A DNA stretch of 64,000 nt. It comes from Oceanobacillus halophilus (lineage in GTDB: Bacteria; Bacillota; Bacilli; Bacillales; Amphibacillaceae). The notes below the pieces were generated by a model. The model saw nothing but the letters and a program-made list of their open reading frames with translations, did not search any database and was not told where the DNA came from. Numbering within the stretch: the stretch's first letter is position 1; every line of letters starts with the position of its first letter. Position numbers and translations under genes: made by a program. The stretch is from assembly GCF_003628505.1 (NCBI RefSeq), contig NZ_RBZP01000001.1:372001-436000 (forward strand), in the 5' to 3' direction. Positions 53,882 to 63,626 of this stretch are shown in pieces.

Positions 53882-55378
53882 TTACAATGAATAGATATCT
53901 GTATATTTTTTTGTAAGATATCGAATTAAGTGTTCAGCATTTAATTTTTCTTTGGTCACGTCTTCAACTAATTCCAGTGGCTTTTTCATTTTTCCATATT
54001 GATGGATATTCTTCGTAAGCCATTCTTTAATTGGTTTAAAATTCCCAGAAGATAGTAGTTTGTCTATATCCAATTCTTGGGACATGGTCTGATGAAATTG
54101 AGCAGCATACATATATCCCAATGCATAGGATGGAAAATAGCCAAAGTCTCCACCAGACCAATGTATATCCTGCAGAACACCTTCACGGTCTGTTGATGGC
54201 TCTATACCTAAGTAATCCACCATTTTCTCATTCCATAATCCTGGTAGATCCTTTACCGCAAAATCCCCGTTGATTAACCCCTTCTCTAATTCGTAGCGAA
54301 TCATTATATGTAATGGGTACGTTAACTCATCAGCCTCAATACGAATGAATGATGGTTTCACTTCATTAATCGCACGGTAAAAGTCCTCCAGTACAACATG
54401 CTGAAAGTGATTCGGAGCATAGGATTTGAATAAATCATAATTATTCTGCCAAAAACCTTTACTTCTACTAATTATGTTTTCCCAAAAAAGGGATTGTGAT
54501 TCATGAATTCCCATAGAAGTTCCTGTAGCAAGTGGAGTCCTAGCCAGACTGGCGTTTATATTCTGCTCGTATAAAGCATGTCCGCCTTCGTGTATCGTTC
54601 CAAATACAGCCATTCTAAAGTCTTCTTCATCATATCTCGTGGTAATACGTACATCATTTCTATTTAACGTAATTTCGAAAGGATGAATGGTTTCATCTAA
54701 TCTGCCAGATTCAAAATCATAGCCTATTTGCTTCAATATTTCTATCGTAAAAGCCTCTTGATTTTCTTTAGGAAAATGACCTTTAAGAATACTAGGATCT
54801 GGTTTATCCATGCTTCCTTCTATTTTTCCCAATAAATCTGTTATCGAGTCTCTAAGTTTCGGAAAGATGCCATCTAAAATCTCTGTTGTTATTCCTGGCT
54901 CAAAATGATGCAATAAAGCATCGTAGATATTTTTTTCGTAACCCCAGTAATTAGCAAATTTCTTATTATACTCTACCAGTTGTTCTAAATAGGGCTGAAA
55001 TAAAGTGAAATCGGCCTTTTTTCGTGCTTCCTGCCAAACGGATTCCGATTTCGATTGCAGTTTTACATATTCTTTATACTCATTGGTTGGTATTTTACTG
55101 CTTTTATGGTAAGTTTCTTCACATTCTTCTATTGATTTTCTTACTATTTCATTGTCTGCATCTCTCAACGCATCGATGAAATTTTTCATCTTCTCAGATG
55201 TTTCGAGTTGATGTACCTTCTCTGCTAGGAAACCAATCACTTCAGATCTTTGATCGACCCCTTTTTTGGGGATCTTTGTACGCATATCCCAATACGTAAG
55301 CATCATGACTTCTCGATAGGCATCCATTTCATGTAGATAATCCTGAAAATCTTCCTCCACTCTGCTAGTCTTCCCCAT
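53882..55378 (-). CDS. ypwA: M32 family carboxypeptidase
   Basis: A 498-residue metallocarboxypeptidase of the Taq/PfuCP type. The zinc motif HExxH appears as FGTIHEGGHALYEQN near residue 240, with the third ligand in IHESQSLFWEN about 25 residues later. DIHWSGGDFGYFPSYALGYM near residue 405 is a strong family signature. It releases C-terminal residues from peptides with broad preference in the cytoplasm. It starts five bases after the methyltransferase stop, so the two are in one operon. Confidence 0.93.
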   Translation of the reverse strand: MGKTSRVEEDFQDYLHEMDAYREVMMLTYWDMRTKIPKKGVDQRSEVIGFLAEKVHQLETSEKMKNFIDALRDADNEIVRKSIEECEETYHKSSKIPTNEYKEYVKLQSKSESVWQEARKKADFTLFQPYLEQLVEYNKKFANYWGYEKNIYDALLHHFEPGITTEILDGIFPKLRDSITDLLGKIEGSMDKPDPSILKGHFPKENQEAFTIEILKQIGYDFESGRLDETIHPFEITLNRNDVRITTRYDEEDFRMAVFGTIHEGGHALYEQNINASLARTPLATGTSMGIHESQSLFWENIISRSKGFWQNNYDLFKSYAPNHFQHVVLEDFYRAINEVKPSFIRIEADELTYPLHIMIRYELEKGLINGDFAVKDLPGLWNEKMVDYLGIEPSTDREGVLQDIHWSGGDFGYFPSYALGYMYAAQFHQTMSQELDIDKLLSSGNFKPIKEWLTKNIHQYGKMKKPLELVEDVTKEKLNAEHLIRYLTKKYTDIYSL

Positions 55379-55383
55379 GCTAC

Positions 55384-56520
55384 TTATTCCCCCCTCACTT
55401 TTTCGCCAAAATACTGATAATAATTCGTTTGGATAAATCCATTAAATAATTTACGTTTCTTTGTTGCTTTTTGTCCATATTCTTTTTCAAAGTCTTCGTA
55501 GGCAGTTAAAATGTAAACACTCCATGATGGATGTTTTTTCATCAAGCTTCCAAGATCCTGATACAATGTGGCAACAGACTCTTGATCACTTAATCGTTGT
55601 CCATATGGTGGATTCCCAATGATATAACCATTTTCCGACTTAATGGATAAATCTTTAACTTGCATTTGCTTCCAAGATACAAGATCTCCCAATCCTGCTT
55701 CAATGGCGTTTTGTTCTGCAATCTGAATCATTTTATGATCAATATCTGAACCAACAATGGATAATTCTTGATCATAATTTGCTTTATCTTCTGCCTCTTC
55801 AAAAGCTTTATCCCAATGTTTGCTCTTTATAAATGACCAGTCCTCTGAAACGAAGTCTCGGTTGAAACCAGGTGCAATATTTTGACCAATTAATGCGGCT
55901 TCAATGGCTATGGTACCTGAACCGCAAAAAGGGTCAATGAGAGGAAAATCAGGCTTCCAATTGGTCAACAGTACTAATGCTGCAGCCATGGTTTCTTTTA
56001 ATGGTGCTTCCCCTTGGCCTACTCGATAACCGCGCTTATGAAGCCCTGTTCCTGATGTATCGATGGTTAGTGTTGCTTTATCTTTTAATAAGGAGACTTC
56101 AATCTTATATTGTGCTCCTGTTTCTGGCATTTTGTACACAACACCATGCTTTAATTTTAGTTTTTCGGCTATGGATTTTTTTACGATTTTTTGACAATCC
56201 GGTACACTATGTAATTCTGATTTAACAGACTTCCCTGTGACTGGAAATTGACCATCCTCAGGAATATATCGTTCCCATGGTAGTTTCTTCGTAGATTCAA
56301 AAAGCTCATCAAATGTCTTTGCTTCAAATTCCCCTACGAGAATTTTCACTCTATCTGCTGTTCTTAGCCATAAATTACATCTCGGTATCGCTGAAATTGG
56401 TGCATCAAATATAACTTTTCCATTTTCCACACTGACTTCGTAACCAAGTTCTTTTACTTCATTTGCAACAACGGATTCTAAACCCATTGCAGCGGTTGCT
56501 ATTAATGTCACATTTTGCAT
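55384..56520 (-). CDS. ypsC: THUMP-domain RNA methyltransferase (YpsC/RlmL-like)
   Basis: A 378-residue class I SAM methyltransferase with an N-terminal THUMP RNA-binding domain (about 45-155). The methyltransferase part shows LIDPFCGSGTIAIEAALI near residue 197 and the N-methyltransferase motif IIGNPPYGQRL near 302. Relatives make N2-methylguanosine in 23S rRNA; the exact target in Bacillaceae is not fixed by sequence. The gene order ypsC-rnpB-gpsB is the same as in B. subtilis. Confidence 0.88.
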   Translation of the reverse strand: MQNVTLIATAAMGLESVVANEVKELGYEVSVENGKVIFDAPISAIPRCNLWLRTADRVKILVGEFEAKTFDELFESTKKLPWERYIPEDGQFPVTGKSVKSELHSVPDCQKIVKKSIAEKLKLKHGVVYKMPETGAQYKIEVSLLKDKATLTIDTSGTGLHKRGYRVGQGEAPLKETMAAALVLLTNWKPDFPLIDPFCGSGTIAIEAALIGQNIAPGFNRDFVSEDWSFIKSKHWDKAFEEAEDKANYDQELSIVGSDIDHKMIQIAEQNAIEAGLGDLVSWKQMQVKDLSIKSENGYIIGNPPYGQRLSDQESVATLYQDLGSLMKKHPSWSVYILTAYEDFEKEYGQKATKKRKLFNGFIQTNYYQYFGEKVRGE

Positions 56521-56574
56521 TTTTGGCCCTCATTTCCAATTTTTTTCATTAATATAGTTTACCACAGTTAAAAA

Positions 56575-56618
56575 CAAAAAAAACCTTTTCTATAGCGTTT
56601 GCTATAAAAAAGGTTTTT
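56575..56618 (-). terminator. Terminator of rnpB
   Basis: AAAAACCTTTTCTATAGC pairs with GCTATAAAAAAGGTTTTT (one mismatch region) around GTTT, and the minus strand runs into T-rich sequence. Confidence 0.85.
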
Positions 56619-56636
56619 ACTTATTATTCATCATTA

Positions 56637-57045
56637 GTGACCAATTAAATACTCGATAAGCCATGTTCTGTTCCATTGTACTGCAAACGGTGGTCATTCC
56701 TCGTACGCCGGTTGTAATCATCTATCTACAAGTCAAAAGACTTGTCCCTCTTTCGGTTGAATTCCCTACTAAAGGATGCCCCTACCATTATTTGGGTTGC
56801 TCACTCGTGGGGTTTACCTCGTTCCACCTAAAATGTTTCCATTCTAGCTACGTCACTGTGGCACTTTCAAGGATGTAGTTCCATATCATAGATGACTTAG
56901 GAACGTATCCTGCCGTTAGCCCTAAAAGCTACCTTGACTTATGATTTCGTCAAGCACGAACACTACAAACATCTCAGTTTGTGTGAGCATGGACTTTCCT
57001 CTGCATGAAAAATTCATGCAGCGATTACCTGAGTATTTAACTTTA
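56637..57045 (-). ncRNA. rnpB: RNase P RNA, Bacillus (type B) class
   Basis: The catalytic RNA that trims tRNA 5' leaders. The minus strand contains the hallmark segments GGTAATCGCTGCATG near the 5' end, AGAGGAAAGTCCATGCTC, CGAAATCATAAGTCAAGG, GTGCCACAGTGACG and the 3' portion ATGGAACAGAACATGGCTTA. The P1 helix forms between TTAAATACTC (near 57040) and GAGTATTTAA (near 56650). The length of about 410 bases fits type B. The location between ypsC and gpsB matches B. subtilis. Ends are estimated to within several bases. Confidence 0.93.
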
Positions 57046-57056
57046 ACTCTGTAAAC

Positions 57057-57085
57057 ATCATAACATGACCATGTTTCTTACACAA
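57057..57085 (-). promoter_or_regulatory. rnpB promoter
   Basis: On the minus strand TTGTGT and TATGAT are separated by exactly 17 bases, about 10 bases before the RNA start. Confidence 0.75.
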
Positions 57086-57108
57086 TGGTATTTTATGGAA
57101 GAAGAACT

Positions 57109-57417
57109 TTACCCCTCAGAATCAGCAAACTTTTTACCGAAAACAGCTTTTTCTAAGTTTGAAAGTCGTTTCAAAATATCATAATTTACTTGTGCTGGCT
57201 GCTGGGGAGATCTTAACCTCGTTTGCTCTGTAGAAGTTTTCTTCAGTTTGTCTATCTCTTGTTGAAGACGAGCAATTTCTTGTCCGAATGCATCATAGTC
57301 TTGAATGATAATATCTAAAAATTCATCTACTTCTTCCTGATTATATCCGCGCATACCGGTTTTAAATTCTTTTTCAAGTATTTCCTTTCCATTAAGACGT
57401 ATTCCTTTTACACTCAT
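57109..57417 (-). CDS. gpsB: Cell division protein GpsB
   Basis: A 102-residue DivIVA-related protein. The N-terminal membrane-binding/coiled-coil part has [20 protein letters not shown] and [15 protein letters not shown], followed by a Lys/Thr-rich linker and a C-terminal helix ([16 protein letters not shown]) that forms the multimer. GpsB shuttles PBP1A between septum and side wall; ponA, its partner, lies in this same window at 60874. The start has GAGGTG upstream. Confidence 0.93.
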   Translation of the reverse strand: MSVKGIRLNGKEILEKEFKTGMRGYNQEEVDEFLDIIIQDYDAFGQEIARLQQEIDKLKKTSTEQTRLRSPQQPAQVNYDILKRLSNLEKAVFGKKFADSEG

Positions 57418-57597
57418 CTAATAATCACCTCATAATTTTATACGCTATAATCTTTCTTTATTTTCAATTCAAACATATTTAAAATAGTTATATGTAAATC
57501 CTATTATACCACAAACTTATCCATCAATAAGGATTAGAAGGAATTTTCTTCCTGAAATGATGTCAAATAAGACTGGTTTCTATCATTGCACATCTTT

Positions 57598-57642
57598 AGG
57601 GGACAGTTATTCTCATCTCTTGGAGAATGACTGCCCCCTTTC
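57598..57642. terminator. Inverted repeat after cdd
   Basis: GGGGACAGTTATTCTC pairs with GAGAATGACTGCCCC (one bulge, one G-U). T-runs are poor. It is the likely end of cdd transcripts. Confidence 0.55.
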
Positions 57643-57656
57643 AATTAAACCATTTT

Positions 57657-58055
57657 TTACTTTTCCATATCTTCATTATTAAAAGAAAATGGAAGTAAAT
57701 CATCCATACTAAATGTTTTCGTATCACGATTTAGATTGGTTAAATGGATACTCATATCCTTACTAAAAAATTCACTCATCACTTGCCGGCATGCTCCACA
57801 CGGTGGGACGGGTCTGTTCGTATCCGCAGCAACTGCCATTTCAACAAATTCAGTCTCACCTTCTGACAAAGCTTTAAATATCGTTACCCTTTCAGCGCAG
57901 CAACCAACTGAGTAAGCAGCGTTTTCAATATTACAACCTGTATACACTTTGCCTGATTTCGTTTTTAATGCAGCACCAACAGGGAATTTTGAATATGGAA
58001 CATAAGCATTGCTTCTGATTTTAATGGCTTTCTCTACTAAATCCTCAGTACTCAT
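57657..58055 (-). CDS. cdd: Cytidine deaminase
   Basis: A 132-residue tetrameric-type cytidine deaminase of pyrimidine salvage. The zinc ligands and proton-shuttle Glu lie in SVGCCAERVTIFKAL (Cys-Ala-Glu) and PVPPCGACRQVMSEF. Substrate-binding VGAALKTKSGKVYTGCNIEN precedes them. The start has GAGGGGGG five bases upstream. In many Bacillaceae cdd lies near era; here it follows the ypp genes, so the local order differs. Confidence 0.93.
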   Translation of the reverse strand: MSTEDLVEKAIKIRSNAYVPYSKFPVGAALKTKSGKVYTGCNIENAAYSVGCCAERVTIFKALSEGETEFVEMAVAADTNRPVPPCGACRQVMSEFFSKDMSIHLTNLNRDTKTFSMDDLLPFSFNNEDMEK

Positions 58056-58109
58056 TATATCCCCCCTCTAGAATTCGTTATTTACTTGAGATTTTTATTG
58101 GGAATTAGC

Positions 58110-58460
58110 TTATTTCAATTCATCCACTAGCTGTTCAAAAATATACAGTATAGACTTATAATATTCCATATATCTTCTTCTTCGCAAATCTTTATAATAG
58201 CTATGCATTAGAACGAGTTCCATGTTTTCTCTCGTAGAGTTAATTTGTTGTGGGTGAATGTTCACTTTTCTTTCTTTAACTACTCGCAAGGCCTCTTCTT
58301 CCCATTTTTCCAACGACTCAAAGATAGGCGTTGTTTTTTCTTTCACTCGCGCAAAGAATGCTTTATCTCTTATATTTTCCGGTGCTTCGCTATTTTCAAA
58401 ATGATCTTTTAACTCATGAAGATGATTTATTAGATATTCTGTTCGCATAATTAATTCCAT
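58110..58460 (-). CDS. yppE: YppE family protein (DUF1798)
   Basis: A 116-residue all-helical protein with MRTEYLINHLHELKDHFENS, IHPQQINSTRENMELVLMHS and RRRRYMEYYKSILYIFEQLV, matching the YppE family of unknown function. Two starts are possible (58460 or the Met four codons later). Its place between cdd and the yppD-position gene is consistent with the B. subtilis yppC-D-E order. Confidence 0.78.
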   Translation of the reverse strand: MELIMRTEYLINHLHELKDHFENSEAPENIRDKAFFARVKEKTTPIFESLEKWEEEALRVVKERKVNIHPQQINSTRENMELVLMHSYYKDLRRRRYMEYYKSILYIFEQLVDELK

Positions 58461-58532
58461 AGTAATTCCGCCTTTATTCTATCCATTACAGTATGTTTTG
58501 TATATACTGTAACATATTTTATGTTTCAGCGG

Positions 58533-58742
58533 TTATTTTCTAAGGTTATTTAAAGTATCTCGAACATTATTTATTTCGTATTGTTGATTATTATAACGAA
58601 GTGCTATCTCATTTTCAGTCTTCATGATTAATTTCTGATCCATGATACGAATTTGATCGGAAATCTCATGTAAGGATGCTTCGAATTGCTTTTTATTGAC
58701 TCCATCTAAATAAGCCTCCATTTTTTTCATTGCAACTGACAT
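58533..58742 (-). CDS. Small helical protein at the yppD position
   Basis: A 69-residue protein: MSVAMKKMEAYLDGVNKKQF, then EASLHEISDQIRIMDQKLIM and YEINNVRDTLNNLRK. It is predicted to be mostly helical and coiled-coil-like. I do not recognise a function; its position between yppE and sspM/yppC corresponds to yppD of B. subtilis. Gene support comes from a GAGGTGA-type site before the ATG and conserved neighbours. Confidence 0.65.
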   Translation of the reverse strand: MSVAMKKMEAYLDGVNKKQFEASLHEISDQIRIMDQKLIMKTENEIALRYNNQQYEINNVRDTLNNLRK

Positions 58743-58897
58743 ATCCTCACCTCTTATTATTGTTATTAAACACTAGTTCGCTAAATACAGTTCAACTCCT
58801 CTGTGTTCGACAAAACTAGAAGAAAATGTACAAAAGAAGTTAAAATCCTAATCTTTTTCGCGTAATTAGACACAATAAGGGTAAAGGAGGTCTGAAA

Positions 58898-59005
58898 ATG
58901 GATAAAAGCAAAGAAATTCAGAAGAAAGAAAGACAGCAGCAAAAATCTAAAGGGGCTATTAAAGGTGACAAGAAATTAAATGGACCAAACCGTCCTTCCA
59001 CTTAA
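58898..59005 (+). CDS. sspM: Small acid-soluble spore protein SspM
   Basis: A 35-residue Lys/Gln-rich peptide starting MDKSKEIQKKERQQQKSKGA and ending KKLNGPNRPST. The C-terminal K-L-x-G-P-N-R-P-S-T is the signature of the minor spore protein SspM (34 residues in B. subtilis). AAAGGAGG lies seven bases before the ATG, and a perfect 17-base terminator stem follows. It is expected to be made in the forespore under sigma-G. Confidence 0.88.
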   Translation: MDKSKEIQKKERQQQKSKGAIKGDKKLNGPNRPST

Positions 59006-59023
59006 TAAAAAAATAATACGGTA

Positions 59024-59060
59024 AAAGAAAAGGATTTGTTTATAACAAATCCTTTTCTTT
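59024..59060 (+). terminator. Terminator after sspM
   Basis: AAAGAAAAGGATTTGTT and AACAAATCCTTTTCTTT form a perfect 17-base stem around a three-base loop. Confidence 0.9.
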
Positions 59061-59187
59061 GGTTAAGATAACCATTTAACAGTATTAGATAATCCTACTA
59101 TTGACCATATTATTAATAATTCGTATTTTTATTTAGTCTCATTTATACGCAATTTCTATCAACTCCAACATCGTTTAAAGAAAAATC

Positions 59188-60135
59188 TTACGAAAAGAGC
59201 CTTGATTTAAGTGAAGTATATTTTTTTAGAATGTGTCTTTTTAAATAAAAAGAAGTTCCAAAATGGCTGATTTTATCTTTTGTATTATTTTGAAACCATT
59301 TCGATTTCACACCCCTATATTTATACCAGTCATTACGAATTTTATCTTTGTGGGTCACAACTGGATATACGAACCGCAACATTGGGCTCTTTGGTAAGGA
59401 CATCCTTAAAAATTGTTCATAATCAAAGCGTGAACCAGTATGCTCAACTGTTTGCAAAAAACAGAGAATGTGTGGATGTATCTTGTTATTAAACAAGATA
59501 TTGGCTATTCTTTTTCCAGTTTCAATACGCTTTGACAGGTTTGTGAATTGAAATACAGTAACCCCATATAACCTTGCAGATCTAGTAGGAAGTATGACAG
59601 CACTCATGAATAAGTAATTCTGCATTAAATATGGTAATTTATGAAAGATTTGTTTTTTAAAATAGGATTGTTTAATGACCGGATGATGTATAACATTTTG
59701 TTCATTTATAATCAGCGCTACCATCAATCTGTCTTCATCGTATGTTTCCCAAAAATGATTCCATTCTTTAATCATAAAGGACGATACATGAAAATAAGAA
59801 AGTAATGAAAACAATGGTTTTCTTTTTTGTTTTGAAAGCTGATATATTAATAATTGAGGAAATGCATCAGAGAAGATCAACCAATTGGCTCTTTCATAGG
59901 TCATGAATAATTCCATCCTCTCCTTTTCACCTAATACTGTTTGAAAAGAAGGAATGAAAAGATCTGTCATATTCCAACCAGCATTCCTGGAAACGACACT
60001 TGCTAATAAAGCCCATTTAATTTCTGGATGTCTGAAATAAAACTTCTGGTATGCCTTTGTTCTAGAAATATTGTCCATATTTTTTGATTTTGTTACCTTT
60101 GATATATAATAAAGATAGGATTGTACATTACTCAT
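59188..60135 (-). CDS. yppC: YppC family protein (DUF2515)
   Basis: A 315-residue protein beginning MSNVQSYLYYISKVTKSKNM followed by ISRTKAYQKFYFRHPEIKWA and LLASVVSRNAGWNMTDLF, the typical opening of the DUF2515 family. The function is unknown. It is divergent from recU with about 125 bases between start codons, as in B. subtilis, so the arrangement is ancestral. Confidence 0.85.
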   Translation of the reverse strand: MSNVQSYLYYISKVTKSKNMDNISRTKAYQKFYFRHPEIKWALLASVVSRNAGWNMTDLFIPSFQTVLGEKERMELFMTYERANWLIFSDAFPQLLIYQLSKQKRKPLFSLLSYFHVSSFMIKEWNHFWETYDEDRLMVALIINEQNVIHHPVIKQSYFKKQIFHKLPYLMQNYLFMSAVILPTRSARLYGVTVFQFTNLSKRIETGKRIANILFNNKIHPHILCFLQTVEHTGSRFDYEQFLRMSLPKSPMLRFVYPVVTHKDKIRNDWYKYRGVKSKWFQNNTKDKISHFGTSFYLKRHILKKYTSLKSRLFS

Positions 60136-60259
60136 TTGAAAACTCTCTTTTCTTTTAGGAACTAGCCTTTCTTCTAGACATTAGTTAACAGGAAAAGTTA
60201 GTTTAGAGTTACCATTTGAACAATTTTCTGGTATGATACTGTAGATTAGGGGGAATAGG

Positions 60260-60853
60260 ATGAATTATCCAAATGGACAGAAGAAACCTGTTAACCAGAG
60301 TCATCCAAAAGCAAAACATTCTACTAACATCTTTAGTAATCGTGGAATGTCTTTGGAAGATGATATTAATGTTACAAACCAATATTATTTAGACATGAAT
60401 AAAGCCGTTATTCATAAAAAACCAACTCCTGTACAAATAGTAAAAGTTAATTATCCAAGACGTAGTGCAGCAGTAATCACGGAGGCCTATTTTAAACAAG
60501 CGTCTACTACTGATTATAATGGATTATATCGTGGAAAATATGTAGATTTTGAGGCAAAAGAAACGAAAAACAAGACGACTTTTCCCTTAGCAAATATTCA
60601 TGACCACCAAATTCAGCACATGGAGTCGATTATCCATCATGGAGGTATTAGTTTTATAATTATTCGATTTACTTTATTTGAAGAGACTTACCTCATGCCA
60701 GCAGAGAAACTTTTTCATTTTTGGAGCGACAAATTAAATGGTGGGAAAAAATCAATCCCTTATGAAAAAATTAAACAATCATGTTATTTGATTCCATTCC
60801 ATTATCAAACGCGAGTAGATTATTTAACGATTGTTGATAGGCTTTATTTTTAG
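60260..60853 (+). CDS. recU: Holliday junction resolvase RecU
   Basis: A 197-residue structure-specific nuclease that cuts four-way junctions in recombination and chromosome segregation. MNYPNGQKKPVNQ and SNRGMSLEDDINVTNQYYL start the fold. Catalytic acids and Lys are in TDYNGLYRGKYVDFEAKETK, and FPLANIHDHQIQHM follows. The start follows TTAGGGGG-like sequence. ponA begins 20 bases after the stop, the conserved recU-ponA operon. Confidence 0.95.
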   Translation: MNYPNGQKKPVNQSHPKAKHSTNIFSNRGMSLEDDINVTNQYYLDMNKAVIHKKPTPVQIVKVNYPRRSAAVITEAYFKQASTTDYNGLYRGKYVDFEAKETKNKTTFPLANIHDHQIQHMESIIHHGGISFIIIRFTLFEETYLMPAEKLFHFWSDKLNGGKKSIPYEKIKQSCYLIPFHYQTRVDYLTIVDRLYF

Positions 60854-60873
60854 AGAGACGGAGGTAAAGAGAT

Positions 60874-63624
60874 ATGGCAGATAATGGCCAAACTCGAACA
60901 GCAAGAAGAAAACAAAAAAAATCAGCTAAAAAGCCAATATGGAAGAAACTTTTTTTAACTGCATTAATACTTATTTTAATTGTAGGTATCGGAGTAGGTA
61001 CACTTGTTACATATTGGGTAGCTACTGCCCCGGAAATAGATGAAACAATGCTCAAAGATCCCTATTCTTCTGTCCTATTAGACAAAGATGGTGAAAGATT
61101 TGCGGAACTTGGAGCTAACCGAAAAAAAGTTAATTTTGAAGATTTACCAGACGTGTTAATAGATGCAGTTACAGCTACTGAAGATGTTCGATTTTTTGAT
61201 CACCCTGGAATAGATTTAAGACGTATTGGTGGTGCTGTTGTTGCAAATATTGTAGATGGTTTTGGATCTCAAGGTGCTAGTACCATTACACAACAGGTAG
61301 TTGAGAAGTCATTTTTGACACCAGATAAAGAATTAAAATTAAAAGTACAGGAACAGTGGTTAGCACTTAAGTTAGAACGAAAGTACACGAAAGAAGAAAT
61401 TCTGGAAATGTATTTAAATAAAATATTTTATGGCGCTAATTCTCATGGTGTTGTACAAGCAGCAGAAACCTATTTTGGCAAAGAACTAAAAGACTTAACT
61501 TTACCCGAAGCGGCAATTTTAGCCGGACTGCCACAGCGTCCAACCGCTTATAATCCATTTGAAAATCCAGATTTGACAAAAAAGAGAATGGATACCGTAT
61601 TATCTTTAATGGTACGACATGGAAAAATTTCAGAAGATGAGGCGAATGAAGCAAGAGAAGTAGATATCTCTTCCCTACTTGTTGAATCACAACCCGATTC
61701 TGCGCCTTATGGAGCGTTTATACAACAAGTTGAACAAGAAGTTAAACAAAAATTGGACGGGATAGATATTAATACAGATGGGTTAGTAATTCATACAACC
61801 TTAGACACCCATGCACAGGAATATGTAGAATTTTTATTAACAGATAGTGAAGAAAATCCAATTTCGTATCCGAATGAACAAATGCCTGATTTGCAGTCTG
61901 CAATGGCTGTACTTGATACAAAGACAGGTGCTATTCAAGCTATTGGAGGAAGAAAAAATCCGCAAAATTATGGAGAGTATAATTATGCTATTCAAGGTGG
62001 TAGCCAAATTGGATCAACAGCTAAACCAATTATGGCGTATGGGCCTGCAATAGAATATAACAAAATCTCCACTTATCATCAGTTAAATGATGATAAACCT
62101 TACGAAACTGCAGGCTCAAATCCAATCAGAAACTGGAATCGTAGTTATGCTGGATGGGTTACAGCAAGATATGCTCTAGAACAATCACTTAACGTTCCAA
62201 CCGTTAAATTGTTTGAAGAAGTCGGGGCAGGAAATGCCCAAACCTTTGCTGAAAGTTTAGGAATTCGTTTTGCTGATGATCAAATTAATATCCGTGATGC
62301 CATTGGTGGAACAGCGACAAACGTTACACCTCTACAATTAGCAGGTGCATACCGTGCATTTGGTAACGAAGGAATTTATAACGAACCATATGCTGTTACG
62401 AAAGTAGAGTTTCCAGATGGTGAAGTTGTAGATTTAACACCTGAGTCAGAAGCAGTAATGTCCGACTATACTGCATATATGGTAACAGATATGCTGAAAA
62501 GCGTTGTAACTAGTGGTACTGGTACTGGAGCAAATGTATCTGGTCTCGATGTAGCTGGAAAAACGGGAACCACGAATCTACAAGATGAACCAGGTTCTCC
62601 AGATGCATGGTTTGCAGGTTATACAACGAATTTTACAATTGCTGCCTGGACAGGTGGTTATGTTAAGGAAGAAGATGATTCACTTAAAAGAGCAGCTCTT
62701 CCTGATACAAAAATTTCACAGCGATTGTTTAAACATGCTATGACAAAAATATCAGAAGGATTAGATACGCCTAACTTTACGAAACCTGAATCTGTTGTGG
62801 AAGCAAAAGTGGAAAAAGGATCTAATCCAGCTGCCAAACCTAGTGAGTATACACCTTCTTCAGAAATTGTAACGGAATTGTTCGTAAAAGGTACAGAGCC
62901 AACTAATGTTTCTGAGAAGTATGATCAATTAGATCCAGTTTCTAATCTAACTGCTACTTTCAATGAGGAATCTGAGTCTATCGAAGTGAGCTGGGACTAT
63001 GATTCAGATGATGATGTAAGTTTCGTGTTAAGCTCTGCTCGAGATGGTGGCGACATGAAAGAATTGTCTTCTACACAGGATACTACATTTGAAATTACAG
63101 AAGTAGAACCAGGGGATTATGAAATACAAATTGTTGTTGTGAGTAATGAAGATGATTCCAATAGTAGTGAGCCAACAACTGCTACTGTAACCGTCCCAGA
63201 GTTAGAAGAAGAATCTGAAGGTAATATAAACCCTGTTGAGGGATTAAATGCGGAATATATCGCTAATGAGGGATACATTGATGTAACATGGAATTATAAT
63301 GGCCCACCGGCTTTATTTAGAGTTACCGTTGATGGAGAACAACACCCCAACTTAGTAGAAGCAAATGGGATTGAAATAGGTAATGTTACACCAGGTCAAA
63401 CATACGCTATTAGTGTTACACCTATTGGACAAAATGGAGCTAATAGTGGCATAGAAGGAGAAACGAGAAGTATTAATTATACAATCCCTGCAGACAATGA
63501 TGAGCCAGTATCTGAACAGGAGGATGAGGATACGGAAAATACAGAAGAGGAAGCCGATAATAACGGGGAAAATGAAGGAAATCAAGAAAATGAAGATGAA
63601 AATGAAGACGGTGAAGAACAGTAA
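60874..63624 (+). CDS. ponA: Penicillin-binding protein 1A (class A)
   Basis: A bifunctional peptidoglycan synthase of 916 residues. A membrane anchor lies near 25-50 (LFLTALILILIVGIGVGTLV). The glycosyltransferase domain has the catalytic Glu in TATEDVRFFDHPGIDLRRIG and GASTITQQVVEKS. The transpeptidase domain has STAK (about S381), SLN (about 438) and KTGTT (about 563). The C-terminal third holds two fibronectin type III-like domains (for example VSNLTATFNEESESIEVSWD and VEGLNAEYIANEGYIDVTWN) and ends in a very acidic Glu/Asn/Asp tail. It works with GpsB. It is somewhat longer than common Bacillus PBP1A because of the tail. Confidence 0.95.
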   Translation: MADNGQTRTARRKQKKSAKKPIWKKLFLTALILILIVGIGVGTLVTYWVATAPEIDETMLKDPYSSVLLDKDGERFAELGANRKKVNFEDLPDVLIDAVTATEDVRFFDHPGIDLRRIGGAVVANIVDGFGSQGASTITQQVVEKSFLTPDKELKLKVQEQWLALKLERKYTKEEILEMYLNKIFYGANSHGVVQAAETYFGKELKDLTLPEAAILAGLPQRPTAYNPFENPDLTKKRMDTVLSLMVRHGKISEDEANEAREVDISSLLVESQPDSAPYGAFIQQVEQEVKQKLDGIDINTDGLVIHTTLDTHAQEYVEFLLTDSEENPISYPNEQMPDLQSAMAVLDTKTGAIQAIGGRKNPQNYGEYNYAIQGGSQIGSTAKPIMAYGPAIEYNKISTYHQLNDDKPYETAGSNPIRNWNRSYAGWVTARYALEQSLNVPTVKLFEEVGAGNAQTFAESLGIRFADDQINIRDAIGGTATNVTPLQLAGAYRAFGNEGIYNEPYAVTKVEFPDGEVVDLTPESEAVMSDYTAYMVTDMLKSVVTSGTGTGANVSGLDVAGKTGTTNLQDEPGSPDAWFAGYTTNFTIAAWTGGYVKEEDDSLKRAALPDTKISQRLFKHAMTKISEGLDTPNFTKPESVVEAKVEKGSNPAAKPSEYTPSSEIVTELFVKGTEPTNVSEKYDQLDPVSNLTATFNEESESIEVSWDYDSDDDVSFVLSSARDGGDMKELSSTQDTTFEITEVEPGDYEIQIVVVSNEDDSNSSEPTTATVTVPELEEESEGNINPVEGLNAEYIANEGYIDVTWNYNGPPALFRVTVDGEQHPNLVEANGIEIGNVTPGQTYAISVTPIGQNGANSGIEGETRSINYTIPADNDEPVSEQEDEDTENTEEEADNNGENEGNQENEDENEDGEEQ

Positions 63625-63626
63625 GC

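Noticed and set aside
56663-56878. 71-residue plus-strand frame
   Set aside because: It lies inside RNase P RNA on the opposite strand.
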